Part shown: in pieces, positions 1 through 6,511 of the stretch | How the letters are laid out: each line of letters begins with the position of its first letter | Numbering within the stretch: position 1 is the first letter of the stretch | DNA from: Desulfurococcales archaeon | GTDB taxonomy: Archaea; Thermoproteota; Thermoprotei_A; Sulfolobales; NBVN01 | DNA length: 30,252 bases | Assembly: GCA_027083115.1 (NCBI GenBank) | Contig: JALWQN010000149.1 | Span: 5,599-35,850, forward strand | Reading direction: 5' to 3' | Notes under the pieces: generated by a model | Told to the model about the DNA's origin: nothing | Database searches by the model: none | The model's input: only the letters and a program-made list of their open reading frames with translations | Translations under genes and position numbers: made by a program

Positions 1-89
1 GTGGTAAGGTTCTTCCGCCTAAGACCACAAGGCACGTCCTTCCTTACATTCCAGCCAAAATTAATGTGCCACTAAAAGAACTTTTTTAA
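1..89 (+). CDS. 3' end of an unidentified protein gene (partial)
   Basis: The third forward frame is open from the window edge to a TAA at 87-89 and encodes about 28 residues ending INVPLKELF. The composition (lysines, prolines, hydrophobic core, no rare codons) looks like a genuine C-terminus. Its stop lies two bases before the converging stop of the HtpX-like gene, which is how adjacent archaeal genes often meet. The first forward frame is also open, to a stop at 73-75, but its translation is less protein-like. The family cannot be recognised from so short a tail, and the 5' part lies outside the window. Confidence 0.5.
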   Translation, partial: GKVLPPKTTRHVLPYIPAKINVPLKELF

Positions 90-91
90 GT

Positions 92-1063
92 TTATTGTGT
101 GTTCCGAGCTAACTTGTCCAGAAACCTTAATCTCTTTGCTGGGTCTGGGTGAGTGGAGAAAAAGTCTGTAGGCATTAACTTAGGTCTTGACTTAATCCAC
201 TCAACAACTTCTTCAATGCTCGTGAAGCCATGAAGGTCCACACCAGTTTCAGGATCGGAAATCATTAGTGTTTTGAATTTGCTTGAACCTGCTAATGCTT
301 GAGGGGCGTATCTCTTGAACTCTCCAGAAACTACTAGTATCCGAGCTAAGGCTCTCTGGAGTTTCCTTGCGCCATCAGGAACTACTAGGGCTGAATGAGA
401 GTCAGCATAGTATTCCCGAAGCCTGCTGATGTATAAAATCATAAAATTGAATAGGAAAGAAATAACTATCAAAGAAACACCTATTAATGGAAGTAGGGAC
501 GCCTCGCTCTCGTCTTCACCGCCACCAAACCATCCAGCAAGCATTAAGGAGCGCCCTATCCATAAAATCAACGCAGGTATAATGCTCACAATCATCATTA
601 ACTCCACATCCCTGTGCTTCACGTGGCCTAATTCATGGCCAATCACCGCCTCCACTTCCTCCTTAGGGAATTTACTTATTAGGCCCTTAGTGACAGCTAC
701 CTTATACCCAGAAATGAAGTTGCCATAAGCAAAAGCATTAGGTACTGGTATGTCAGCCAGCACAGGCTCAGGAGGCTTAGGGATGCCGGCCTTAGCAGAT
801 ATTCCATCAACTATTTCCTTTATCCAGCCATATTTTGTCGGTAGAGGCTTAACATTATATGCTAAATCAATGATTTTGGGTCCTAGAAGCCATTGGAATA
901 TGTGGAACACAAAAACGATGCCTAAGGAGGCGGTTAGGAGAAAATCTAGATTACTTGACGGAAGTACGAAAATGAGTACGGCCATCAAAAGTAATGTAGA
1001 TATGGAGATAACGGTAGCTAAAGTAAGAAGCATTGAAGCCCTTAATTTTGATATTGGATTCAT
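92..1063 (-). CDS. htpX: HtpX-like membrane zinc metalloprotease (M48 family)
   Basis: Membrane-embedded zinc endopeptidase of peptidase family M48, which in this family degrades damaged or misfolded membrane proteins on the cytoplasmic side. The zinc site is visible: HELGH at residues 143-147 gives His143, Glu144 and His147, and Glu217 in REYYAD supplies the third ligand. Two hydrophobic segments lie near the N-terminus (about 12-35 and 41-60) and two follow the HELGH helix (about 155-175 and 190-212), the usual HtpX layout. At 323 residues the length is slightly above the roughly 290 typical of bacterial HtpX. The ATG at 1063 is preceded by AGGT and GGGAG purine stretches. Function by family is secure; the substrate is not known. 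It converges on the partial gene at the window start. Confidence 0.9.
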   Translation of the reverse strand: MNPISKLRASMLLTLATVISISTLLLMAVLIFVLPSSNLDFLLTASLGIVFVFHIFQWLLGPKIIDLAYNVKPLPTKYGWIKEIVDGISAKAGIPKPPEPVLADIPVPNAFAYGNFISGYKVAVTKGLISKFPKEEVEAVIGHELGHVKHRDVELMMIVSIIPALILWIGRSLMLAGWFGGGEDESEASLLPLIGVSLIVISFLFNFMILYISRLREYYADSHSALVVPDGARKLQRALARILVVSGEFKRYAPQALAGSSKFKTLMISDPETGVDLHGFTSIEEVVEWIKSRPKLMPTDFFSTHPDPAKRLRFLDKLARNTQ

Positions 1064-1122
1064 CGCTCCCTACCTGTGAAAAGAGTATGTATGAGGATTA
1101 ATTTTCTTTAAGCTCCATACCT

Positions 1123-1401
1123 TCAGTACCTAAATGCGGAAGAAATTGCTTTCCTTACCTCAGGAGGTAATGTCTCGTACTCAACCTCGGATTCCTTAAC
1201 TTCCTTAAATCCTTCCCTCTCAAAAAGATCCCATTCTTTCTTCTCTCCCTCTCCAGTCTTATAAGCACCTCTCAGTGTCTTGTGTATGGAAACAAAGGTT
1301 TTCCCTTCTGGAGTTCTTAAGAGCTCCACAACTAATTGCTCTCTGCCCCTTCTAACATTATATATTGCTTCCCTTGTGGCCTTCAACACCTTCAACACCA
1401 A
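1123..1401 (-). CDS. small basic protein of unknown function
   Basis: About 92 residues, rich in Lys, Arg and Glu, with a predicted beta pattern around residues 12-45 (QLVVELLRT, KTFVSIHKTL) and a helical C-terminus. Strand-rich segments of this kind with positive charges could bind nucleic acid, and the pattern faintly recalls PC4-like single-strand binding folds, but I see no motif that proves it. The start is ambiguous. TTG at 1401, GTG at 1398 and TTG at 1395 are all in frame; AGGT at 1403-1406 sits 7 nt from the TTG at 1395, and a TTTAAA box about 26 nt upstream points to the same place, so the protein may begin MKVLKATREA. It lies 27 nt downstream of the next unknown gene on the same strand and may have its own promoter. 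Confidence 0.65.
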   Translation of the reverse strand: MVLKVLKATREAIYNVRRGREQLVVELLRTPEGKTFVSIHKTLRGAYKTGEGEKKEWDLFEREGFKEVKESEVEYETLPPEVRKAISSAFRY

Positions 1402-1428
1402 TACCTAGGAATATCTGGGATTTAAAGC

Positions 1429-2193
1429 TTAACTTTCTTCTTCATCACTTTCTTTCTTGCTAAATATATTTTTCAGTATTGTGGGTGAAACCTCATAAAC
1501 TACTTGAGCTATTTTAGCTGCATAGTCATCTGAGGGGGTTGTTTTAGGTATGCCTGTTTCTAAAGATATGACTTGCTTCCTTATTTCTTTCTCGACCTTT
1601 GTCCTTACAGAGCCATTAGATATTTCTTCAGCGAGCTTAACCGCAACGAAGAACTTAGTGAACCTCCTTATGGTATCTGAATGCTCTGGTAAGGCCTCGC
1701 TTAGCCTCTTAATGACTTTAGTGACAAATTCGTAGGGCTTGAAATCAAGGTAATATAGGGTGACAGCAAACCTTAGTATCCTAGCTATATCGTTCTCCGA
1801 CAAATTATTGAACAAAGCCTTAATCGTTTCCCTTACTTGATCTATTGGTTGGTCTGAAGCTAACGCCTTAATTACTTCCTCATATTTAGCTTCTTTACTA
1901 AACACCTTACTAAATACTTCCTTAAAGTCCTCACTTATTCCTAAACCTAGCGTGCCTATTATGTAGAGACTAATTAATTCCTTATCATATATATCATCAG
2001 GCTTTGAGGCCCCCCTAAAGGGTTCAACACCTGAATTAATGAGGTGCTTCTTAATCAGTTCAGCAGCTCTCTCTCTACCCTTGTCATTAGATAAAAGGAA
2101 TTCGCTAAGAGCATCCACATATGCCTTCACTCTCCTTCTTTTAGCATTCAATTCACTCACCGCATCAAAAGAACTGTTAGATGATTTCTTCAC
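1429..2193 (-). CDS. alpha-helical protein of unknown function
   Basis: 254 residues, almost entirely predicted helix, with many Lys/Glu/Asp, no cysteine cluster, no signal peptide and no membrane segment, so probably cytoplasmic. I do not recognise a family. The N-terminus is Ser/Asn-rich and the C-terminus ends in an acidic, Ser-rich tail (KKESDEEES). The GTG at 2193 gives the longest frame, but a TATA-like TTTATATTT lies only a few bases upstream of it, so a shorter start such as the GTG at 2160 is possible. It is divergent from the membrane-anchored gene at 2271, so the roughly 75-nt gap holds both promoters. It is followed on the same strand by the small basic protein and could be co-transcribed with it. 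Confidence 0.65.
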   Translation of the reverse strand: MKKSSNSSFDAVSELNAKRRRVKAYVDALSEFLLSNDKGRERAAELIKKHLINSGVEPFRGASKPDDIYDKELISLYIIGTLGLGISEDFKEVFSKVFSKEAKYEEVIKALASDQPIDQVRETIKALFNNLSENDIARILRFAVTLYYLDFKPYEFVTKVIKRLSEALPEHSDTIRRFTKFFVAVKLAEEISNGSVRTKVEKEIRKQVISLETGIPKTTPSDDYAAKIAQVVYEVSPTILKNIFSKKESDEEES

Positions 2194-2270
2194 TAAATAT
2201 AAATCCGCACTAGTAAATACGTCAATACGCTTAATTACGTTTTTCGTGTGGAGTATAGGGAGGTTAGATC

Positions 2271-2879
2271 TTGAGGAAATGCTGTTTTTGGTTAATTATT
2301 GCTGTATTGGTTACTGTAGTTCCATTATCATTAGCTTTATCTCTGTACCTCTCTCCCAGCAAAGTACGGGTCATTAACTCCATAATTATTGATGATAAAG
2401 CCAACGATGTAAGCATATATAACTACGGCGGGTTTCCTAACGTTAGTGTGAAGAGCGTTGATATTATTCAGGCGAAGGTAACAATTTTAAGTAACTCAAC
2501 TATAGTTCTATTAATTAAATTAGGTGGGAAACCACTGGATGTAAGGGTTGCGGGCTACGGAAAGACAGCAATGTACATGTTTTCTTACAGCTTAACAATG
2601 CCGGTAATGATTAATACACATAAAGCTTTTCTTAGGCTATCTTACGATAATTTAGTTTCTTCAGTGAGTGAAGCAGCTTCTTTAAGGATTCTTGGTGTTG
2701 AACCCTATAGTGCTCTTGGTAGTTACTCTATAGTTGATGACACTCTAATAATTAAGGCATCCTTACCGGCAGGCTTTGAGGGATTTACTGAAGGTGAAGT
2801 TGCAGTTAAGGCAATTCTACAGAGTTCAGTAAGTGAATATACTGGAGCTTCAGATATTGCACTCTATAAGATTAAGTGA
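2271..2879 (+). CDS. membrane-anchored or secreted protein of unknown function
   Basis: 202 residues. A short positively charged start (LRK) is followed by a hydrophobic stretch at about residues 5-26, a signal anchor or signal peptide; the rest is beta-strand-rich, Ser/Val/Ile-rich and probably lies outside the cytoplasmic membrane. No lipobox or catalytic motif is visible. The TTG start at 2271 is supported by GGGAGG about seven bases upstream. Longer forward frames here are overlapping artefacts without this ribosome binding site. The gene converges on the nucleotidyltransferase gene with a 28-nt gap. Function unknown; a surface or envelope role is only inferred from the topology. Confidence 0.65.
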   Translation: MRKCCFWLIIAVLVTVVPLSLALSLYLSPSKVRVINSIIIDDKANDVSIYNYGGFPNVSVKSVDIIQAKVTILSNSTIVLLIKLGGKPLDVRVAGYGKTAMYMFSYSLTMPVMINTHKAFLRLSYDNLVSSVSEAASLRILGVEPYSALGSYSIVDDTLIIKASLPAGFEGFTEGEVAVKAILQSSVSEYTGASDIALYKIK

Positions 2880-2907
2880 TGATTTTAGGAAGGCTTCATT
2901 GAGAGTT

Positions 2908-3810
2908 TTAAGGAAGAGCCAAGAACTCAATTCTTGAAGGGAATCTATCGAATGTAATTATTACGGTATTCATGTCTTTATAGAGAATTAGTCCTTCACC
3001 TTTGATTAAACTTCCTTTAGGTAATTCAGTGAATCTGACCCTGTACGTAATCATGTAAGCTTTCTTAGCGAGTGTATGAGGCCTTACCAGTTGTGCTTCA
3101 TAAATTGAGGGAGTTCTGTAATCTGATGACAGCAACCTCAGCATAATATTTGCTTTCCTAACATGGTAGTAAGGACCTAGGAAAGGTCTTTCTCTATCAC
3201 AATTAATTACCTTTAGAGTGTAATTTACACCTTCAAAAAAGCCTTGAGTTAGCTTCAACTTAACCAATTCCTGGTGGAGTTCCTCATCAATTATCTCCTT
3301 AACTTCATGATATTCTCTAACAAATTCCTTATCCATTATGGGAAGTAATACTTCTTTATCCCTGAGCCTCTTTAGGCATTCAGGAAAGTTAACACCATCA
3401 GCGCATACTAAATCTATGTCTGAGCTTTCGCTTAAGTAATTACCTAATAAACTGCCTGTTATTCCGCATTCAGTCACACAGTTATTTTGTATTATTCTTA
3501 TGAGTTGATTAGCTAATAATTTAAGGTGGTTTTTCTCATCAGTAAGCTTTTCTGCGATATTAAGGTATTTTACAACGTCCTTTGAAGACACTAGGGGTGT
3601 TGGGTAACCTATTTGAGGAATGTTTTTGAGGTAATGCAAGTAATAACGCCTAATGTAGGTGAACTGTTTTTTGAAAGTCTTTAGTTTCTGACCATTAACT
3701 ACTCTGGGCACTGCTACATAACCATTATCTAAATGCAGGCATCCTTTAACGATCCATAAGGATCCATCCTTAAGGAGTAGCTCGTCACCCTCTATGGGGT
3801 GATTTATCAC
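2908..3810 (-). CDS. predicted nucleotidyltransferase (polymerase-beta fold)
   Basis: 300 residues with a polymerase-beta-type nucleotidyltransferase core in the middle: Gly-Ser at residues 119-120, then Asp131-Ile-Asp133 (pattern GS...SDIDLV), the metal-binding signature of this superfamily. The N-terminal ~75 residues form a strand-rich domain and the C-terminal ~140 residues form another, so the catalytic module is embedded, as in uncharacterised archaeal nucleotidyltransferases (COG1665-like; this assignment is from memory). The nucleotide and acceptor are unknown. The start overlaps the stop of the upstream winged-helix gene by 4 nt (ATGA), indicating translational coupling and a shared operon. 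It could modify RNA, protein or a small molecule. Confidence 0.7.
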   Translation of the reverse strand: MINHPIEGDELLLKDGSLWIVKGCLHLDNGYVAVPRVVNGQKLKTFKKQFTYIRRYYLHYLKNIPQIGYPTPLVSSKDVVKYLNIAEKLTDEKNHLKLLANQLIRIIQNNCVTECGITGSLLGNYLSESSDIDLVCADGVNFPECLKRLRDKEVLLPIMDKEFVREYHEVKEIIDEELHQELVKLKLTQGFFEGVNYTLKVINCDRERPFLGPYYHVRKANIMLRLLSSDYRTPSIYEAQLVRPHTLAKKAYMITYRVRFTELPKGSLIKGEGLILYKDMNTVIITFDRFPSRIEFLALP

Positions 3811-4049
3811 TTCTTTTTCTTCCTCCTGAACTTCGACATCTTAAGCTTGACTCTATATATGTTAAACCTCCCTTTCCTATGGCTATGGATTTTTAAGTAA
3901 CCCATATCTTTCAGCTTTCTCAATACCTGCCCAGCAGCCTTAGTGCTGATTTTGAATTTCTTGGCAACCTTTCTTGCATTGATAAATGATTCATTGCTTT
4001 TTTTAATCCAGTCAAGCACTTCGTAAGGATCAATGGAAATGGGAAGCAC
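3807..4049 (-). CDS. small winged helix-turn-helix protein
   Basis: 80 residues. Residues ~24-60 form a helix-turn-helix with wing (ARKVAKKF, then STKAAGQVLRKLKDMGYLKI), a typical archaeal wHTH, followed by a very basic tail (SKFRRKKKK) suited to DNA or RNA binding. It overlaps the nucleotidyltransferase gene by 4 nt and would be translated with it. It is probably a transcription regulator or a nucleic-acid-binding partner of the nucleotidyltransferase. The GTG start at 4049 is chosen because it gives the full N-terminal helix; no strong Shine-Dalgarno is seen, consistent with a short-leader transcript. The gene starts about 50 nt beyond the 3' side of the minus-strand guide RNA candidate and could share its transcript. 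Confidence 0.65.
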   Translation of the reverse strand: MLPISIDPYEVLDWIKKSNESFINARKVAKKFKISTKAAGQVLRKLKDMGYLKIHSHRKGRFNIYRVKLKMSKFRRKKKK

Positions 4050-4100
4050 CCAATATTTATGTTAGCTCCCTGAATTAAAACATTATTTAATTGATGTTTT

Positions 4101-4156
4101 CTTCAGTCTGGTCTAGGATCATCATATTATTTCAGGCGGTTTTCTTCATCACTTTA
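4101..4156 (-). ncRNA. C/D box guide sRNA candidate A
   Basis: On the minus strand the segment has the full order of an archaeal C/D box sRNA. C box GTGATGA (4152-4146) is followed by a 10-nt guide AGAAAACCGC, D' box CTGA (4135-4132), a 6-nt spacer, C' box ATGATGA (4125-4119), a 12-nt guide TCCTAGACCAGA (4118-4107) and D box CTGA (4106-4103). All four boxes match consensus. The terminal stem is weak. A TATA-like TATTATTTA at about 4181-4189 lies about 26 nt before a start just upstream of the C box. Such RNAs guide 2'-O-methylation with L7Ae, Nop5 and fibrillarin. Under the box-plus-five rule the D guide would target UCUGGUCUAGGA and the D' guide GCGGUUUUCU. Confidence 0.8.
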
Positions 4157-4170
4157 ATTAAGCATTTTGC

Positions 4171-4206
4171 AGTTGCCGTAAATAATAGGGGTTGCTTACG
4201 GTAATT
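4171..4206. repeat. hairpin between the two guide RNAs
   Basis: TTGCCGTAA (4173-4181) and TTACGGTAA (4196-4204) form an inverted repeat with one G-T wobble. It extends to 11 pairs (4171-4181 with 4196-4206, two wobbles) around a 14-nt loop. It lies exactly between the two oppositely oriented guide RNA candidates and overlaps the positions where their TATA boxes are expected. It could be a shared operator, a structured RNA or chance; nothing in it identifies the role. Confidence 0.55.
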
Positions 4207-4233
4207 AATATTATTTAGGATTTGTTCTTGTAG

Positions 4234-4292
4234 TCGGATGATGAGGAAGAGCCGTAATGAGTTAAGTGATTAAATTATCCTCGCCTGACAAT
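4234..4292 (+). ncRNA. C/D box guide sRNA candidate B
   Basis: Forward-strand C box ATGATGA (4238-4244) is followed by a 12-nt guide GGAAGAGCCGTA, a degenerate D' box ATGA (4257-4260), a spacer, a degenerate C' box GTGATTA (4266-4272), a 12-nt guide AATTATCCTCGC (4273-4284) and a consensus D box CTGA (4285-4288). Both guides are exactly 12 nt, and degenerate internal boxes are common in this class. A TTAATATTATTTA box at about 4205-4217 is placed for transcription starting near 4234. Predicted targets are UACGGCUCUUCC (D') and GCGAGGAUAAUU (D). It is less certain than candidate A because the internal boxes and terminal stem are imperfect. Confidence 0.65.
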
Positions 4293-4331
4293 TGTTTTAA
4301 GGAATGTAGCATTACTTTATGGGTTTAGAAG

Positions 4332-5120
4332 ATGGTGCTAGTGTCCCCTACCTTAATACATAAGCATTTAAATATGTCAGCTTTACTTAGTTCTGCCTAT
4401 AAACTCCTTGAGTCAGATGCTGAGGTTCAGGAACTGATTAAGATGGCTAATATAAACGCTGTTGGTAGATTAAGGTATAATGATCATGGAATAGTCCACG
4501 CAAGAATAGTTTGTGGATCAGCTCTTGAGCTATTCGAGATATTGCTGAAGGCGGGTTTGAAGCCGACGACAGTTAAGTACGGGACCGCAAAGGATCTGGA
4601 TGAAGCAAGATTGGTGGTTCTCTTAGCTTCCTACTTGCATGACATAGGTAACTCAATACATAGAGACAATCACGAAATGCTTGGAGCTATTTTAGCGAAG
4701 GACGTGCTAAATAGATTACTGCCTGAATTGCTTCCTGACGCAGGCTCAAGGATGTATTTATTAAGGCAGGAAATAATGCACGCAATTTACGCTACAGAAA
4801 TGAAAACTCAGGCACTAACTATGGAGGCTGGGGTTGTGACAATAGCGGATGGGACTGATATGGCGGAAGGTCGTGCTAGAATACCTTACAAACTAGGAAA
4901 GTTAGATATGCATGCCGTATCAGCGCTAAGCATAAAGAAAGTTGAGATAAGGGAAGGTGATAAGGAACCAGCAAGAATTGATGTCTACATGAATGATAAG
5001 GCAGGTCTTTTTCAGATAGAAGCTGTGCTCAGGCCAAAGATACTGACAAGTGGTTTAGGGAAGTATGTAGGTATTTACGTAAATAGTGATGGGGAAGTGC
5101 TTAAGGTTTACCCAGAATAA
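4332..5120 (+). CDS. HD-domain metal-dependent phosphohydrolase
   Basis: 262 residues with an HD superfamily hydrolase fold: His56 in NDHGIVHARIV, the His103-Asp104 doublet in YLHDIGN, His114, and Asp173 in IADGTDMAEGR, together a metal site for phosphoester hydrolysis. The gene matches the archaeal/bacterial predicted HD hydrolase group often listed as COG2316. The roughly 80 C-terminal residues form an extra strand-rich domain. The natural substrate is unknown; nucleotides or nucleic acid ends are plausible. The ATG at 4332 is favoured because a TTTTAA box at about 4294-4300 would give a transcript beginning a few bases before it; an internal ATG at 4374 is the alternative. No signal peptide, so cytoplasmic. 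Confidence 0.8.
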   Translation: MVLVSPTLIHKHLNMSALLSSAYKLLESDAEVQELIKMANINAVGRLRYNDHGIVHARIVCGSALELFEILLKAGLKPTTVKYGTAKDLDEARLVVLLASYLHDIGNSIHRDNHEMLGAILAKDVLNRLLPELLPDAGSRMYLLRQEIMHAIYATEMKTQALTMEAGVVTIADGTDMAEGRARIPYKLGKLDMHAVSALSIKKVEIREGDKEPARIDVYMNDKAGLFQIEAVLRPKILTSGLGKYVGIYVNSDGEVLKVYPE

Positions 5121-5178
5121 CGCCAATTATTATTAATTTAAATTAGAAGAAGAAAGTTTTTATCTGCATGGTTCAGAT

Positions 5179-5197
5179 ATTGGATAGGGTATCCAAT
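5179..5197. promoter_or_regulatory. perfect palindrome at the start of the ABC importer operon
   Basis: ATTGGATA-GGG-TATCCAAT is an 8-bp perfect inverted repeat ending one base before the ATG of the substrate-binding protein. A TATA-like TTTTTATC at 5156-5163 predicts transcription starting near 5186, so the repeat covers the start site and the ribosome approach. It fits an operator for a metal- or cofactor-responsive repressor; a hairpin in the mRNA is the alternative. Confidence 0.6.
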
Positions 5198-5198
5198 A

Positions 5199-6506
5199 AT
5201 GAAGGCTGAAATAATGGCAGCTATAGGTATAGCATTGATAGCTTTAATTGTTGGTGGAGTAGCACTCTATATGCTTTACGCTCAAAATGTTGAGCTACGC
5301 AGATTGATTTATATGCAGTCTGCTACTTTAGGCAGTTTATCGTCTAATGTCTCCAGAATTCGTGAAGGCGTCAAAAATGTAAGTGAGGGCCTTAATAAGT
5401 TCTCTAGCAAGGTTTCTACTTTGAATAAGAAGGTTCAGGATCTAGAGGCAGTACTTAATAACTTAAGAGGTGAATTAGCTATTCTTAAAGGCAATATCAG
5501 CTACCTGAAGAAAGATATTAACGAATCAATCGATTCATTAACATCCCTCATTGAGGCATCCAGATATCCACTCTCCATAACTGATGCTTTAGGGAGATCA
5601 GTAACTATATCCCATAGGCCTGAAAGAATAATTTCCACAGCGCCGGCCATTACCGAAATATTGTTCCTTATTGGTGCTGAAAAGCAGGTTGTAGGGGTTG
5701 ATCAATTTTCTAATTATCCCCCTGTAGTTCAGCAGTTAAAGCAGAATGGGTCTTTGAAGATTGTTGGGGGTTTCTCAACAATTAACGTTGAAGCTATACT
5801 TAAGTTAAAGCCTGACCTAGTTATTATGACTACTGGTGTCCAGCTGAAGTATGCTAAGGAACTCACGGACATGGGATTAACCGTGTACGTGGTTAAGACG
5901 GGAAGCGTCTCCGATATATTTGAAGATATTTTGGCTCTTGGTTTGATTACTGGCCACCAAAATAAGGCAGCAAAAGTTGTTCAGGAGATGAGTACCATAA
6001 TTCTTGACGCTAGAGAGAAAGTAATTAATTACATAAATCAGACAGGGGGGAATAAGGTCAGAGTATACTATGAGATATACCCTGACTACTGGACATTTGG
6101 TTCGGGTTCATTCATTAATGACTTAATAGAGCTTGCTGGAGGCATTAATATCTTCTCTAACGTAACTAGGCCATATTTCATCGCGTCCCCAGAATCTGTC
6201 GTGAAGGCTGACCCTGAGGTTATTCTAGTAAACTATAATTACGGGCAGTTCGGCAAACCAAATAAATTGCTTCAGAGACTTAAGAATAGACCAGGTTGGG
6301 GTAACATAACGGCATTCAAATATGGTAGGGCCTACATTATTTCTGGAGAGCTAGAGGACATTATTGATAGGCCTGGACCTAGAGTGGCTATAGCTATAGA
6401 TGCGTTAGCTCACATACTTTATCCTAAGGCCTTTGGCGTAATAGTTCCTGAAGTAATTAACGAGTCTGTGCTGGAGTCTTGGGGAATACCAGCGAGCTTA
6501 GGTTGA
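5199..6506 (+). CDS. membrane-anchored ABC substrate-binding protein (BtuF/FhuD type)
   Basis: Extracytoplasmic receptor of a metal-chelate or cobalamin ABC importer. Residues ~5-28 are one transmembrane anchor without a lipobox cysteine. Residues ~30-120 are a predicted coiled coil with hydrophobic heptads (NVSRIREGVKNVSEGL and following). Residues ~123-435 form the two-lobed class III binding domain, beginning ITDALGRSVTI with RIISTAPAITEIL and VVGVDQF. Typical BtuF-type domains are about 270-300 residues, so the coiled-coil stalk accounts for the extra length. The first of three tightly packed genes; the permease ATG follows 5 nt after its stop. Corrinoid, haem or ferric siderophore are all possible ligands. 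Confidence 0.85.
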   Translation: MKAEIMAAIGIALIALIVGGVALYMLYAQNVELRRLIYMQSATLGSLSSNVSRIREGVKNVSEGLNKFSSKVSTLNKKVQDLEAVLNNLRGELAILKGNISYLKKDINESIDSLTSLIEASRYPLSITDALGRSVTISHRPERIISTAPAITEILFLIGAEKQVVGVDQFSNYPPVVQQLKQNGSLKIVGGFSTINVEAILKLKPDLVIMTTGVQLKYAKELTDMGLTVYVVKTGSVSDIFEDILALGLITGHQNKAAKVVQEMSTIILDAREKVINYINQTGGNKVRVYYEIYPDYWTFGSGSFINDLIELAGGINIFSNVTRPYFIASPESVVKADPEVILVNYNYGQFGKPNKLLQRLKNRPGWGNITAFKYGRAYIISGELEDIIDRPGPRVAIAIDALAHILYPKAFGVIVPEVINESVLESWGIPASLG

Positions 6507-6511
6507 AGCAA

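Noticed and set aside
1..75. First forward frame as the partial gene at the window start
   Set aside because: The third forward frame gives a more protein-like tail and ends just before the convergent gene; the choice is not certain.
429..1079. Forward open frames opposite the HtpX-like gene
   Set aside because: They are complements of a gene with a clear zinc protease motif and have no domain of their own.
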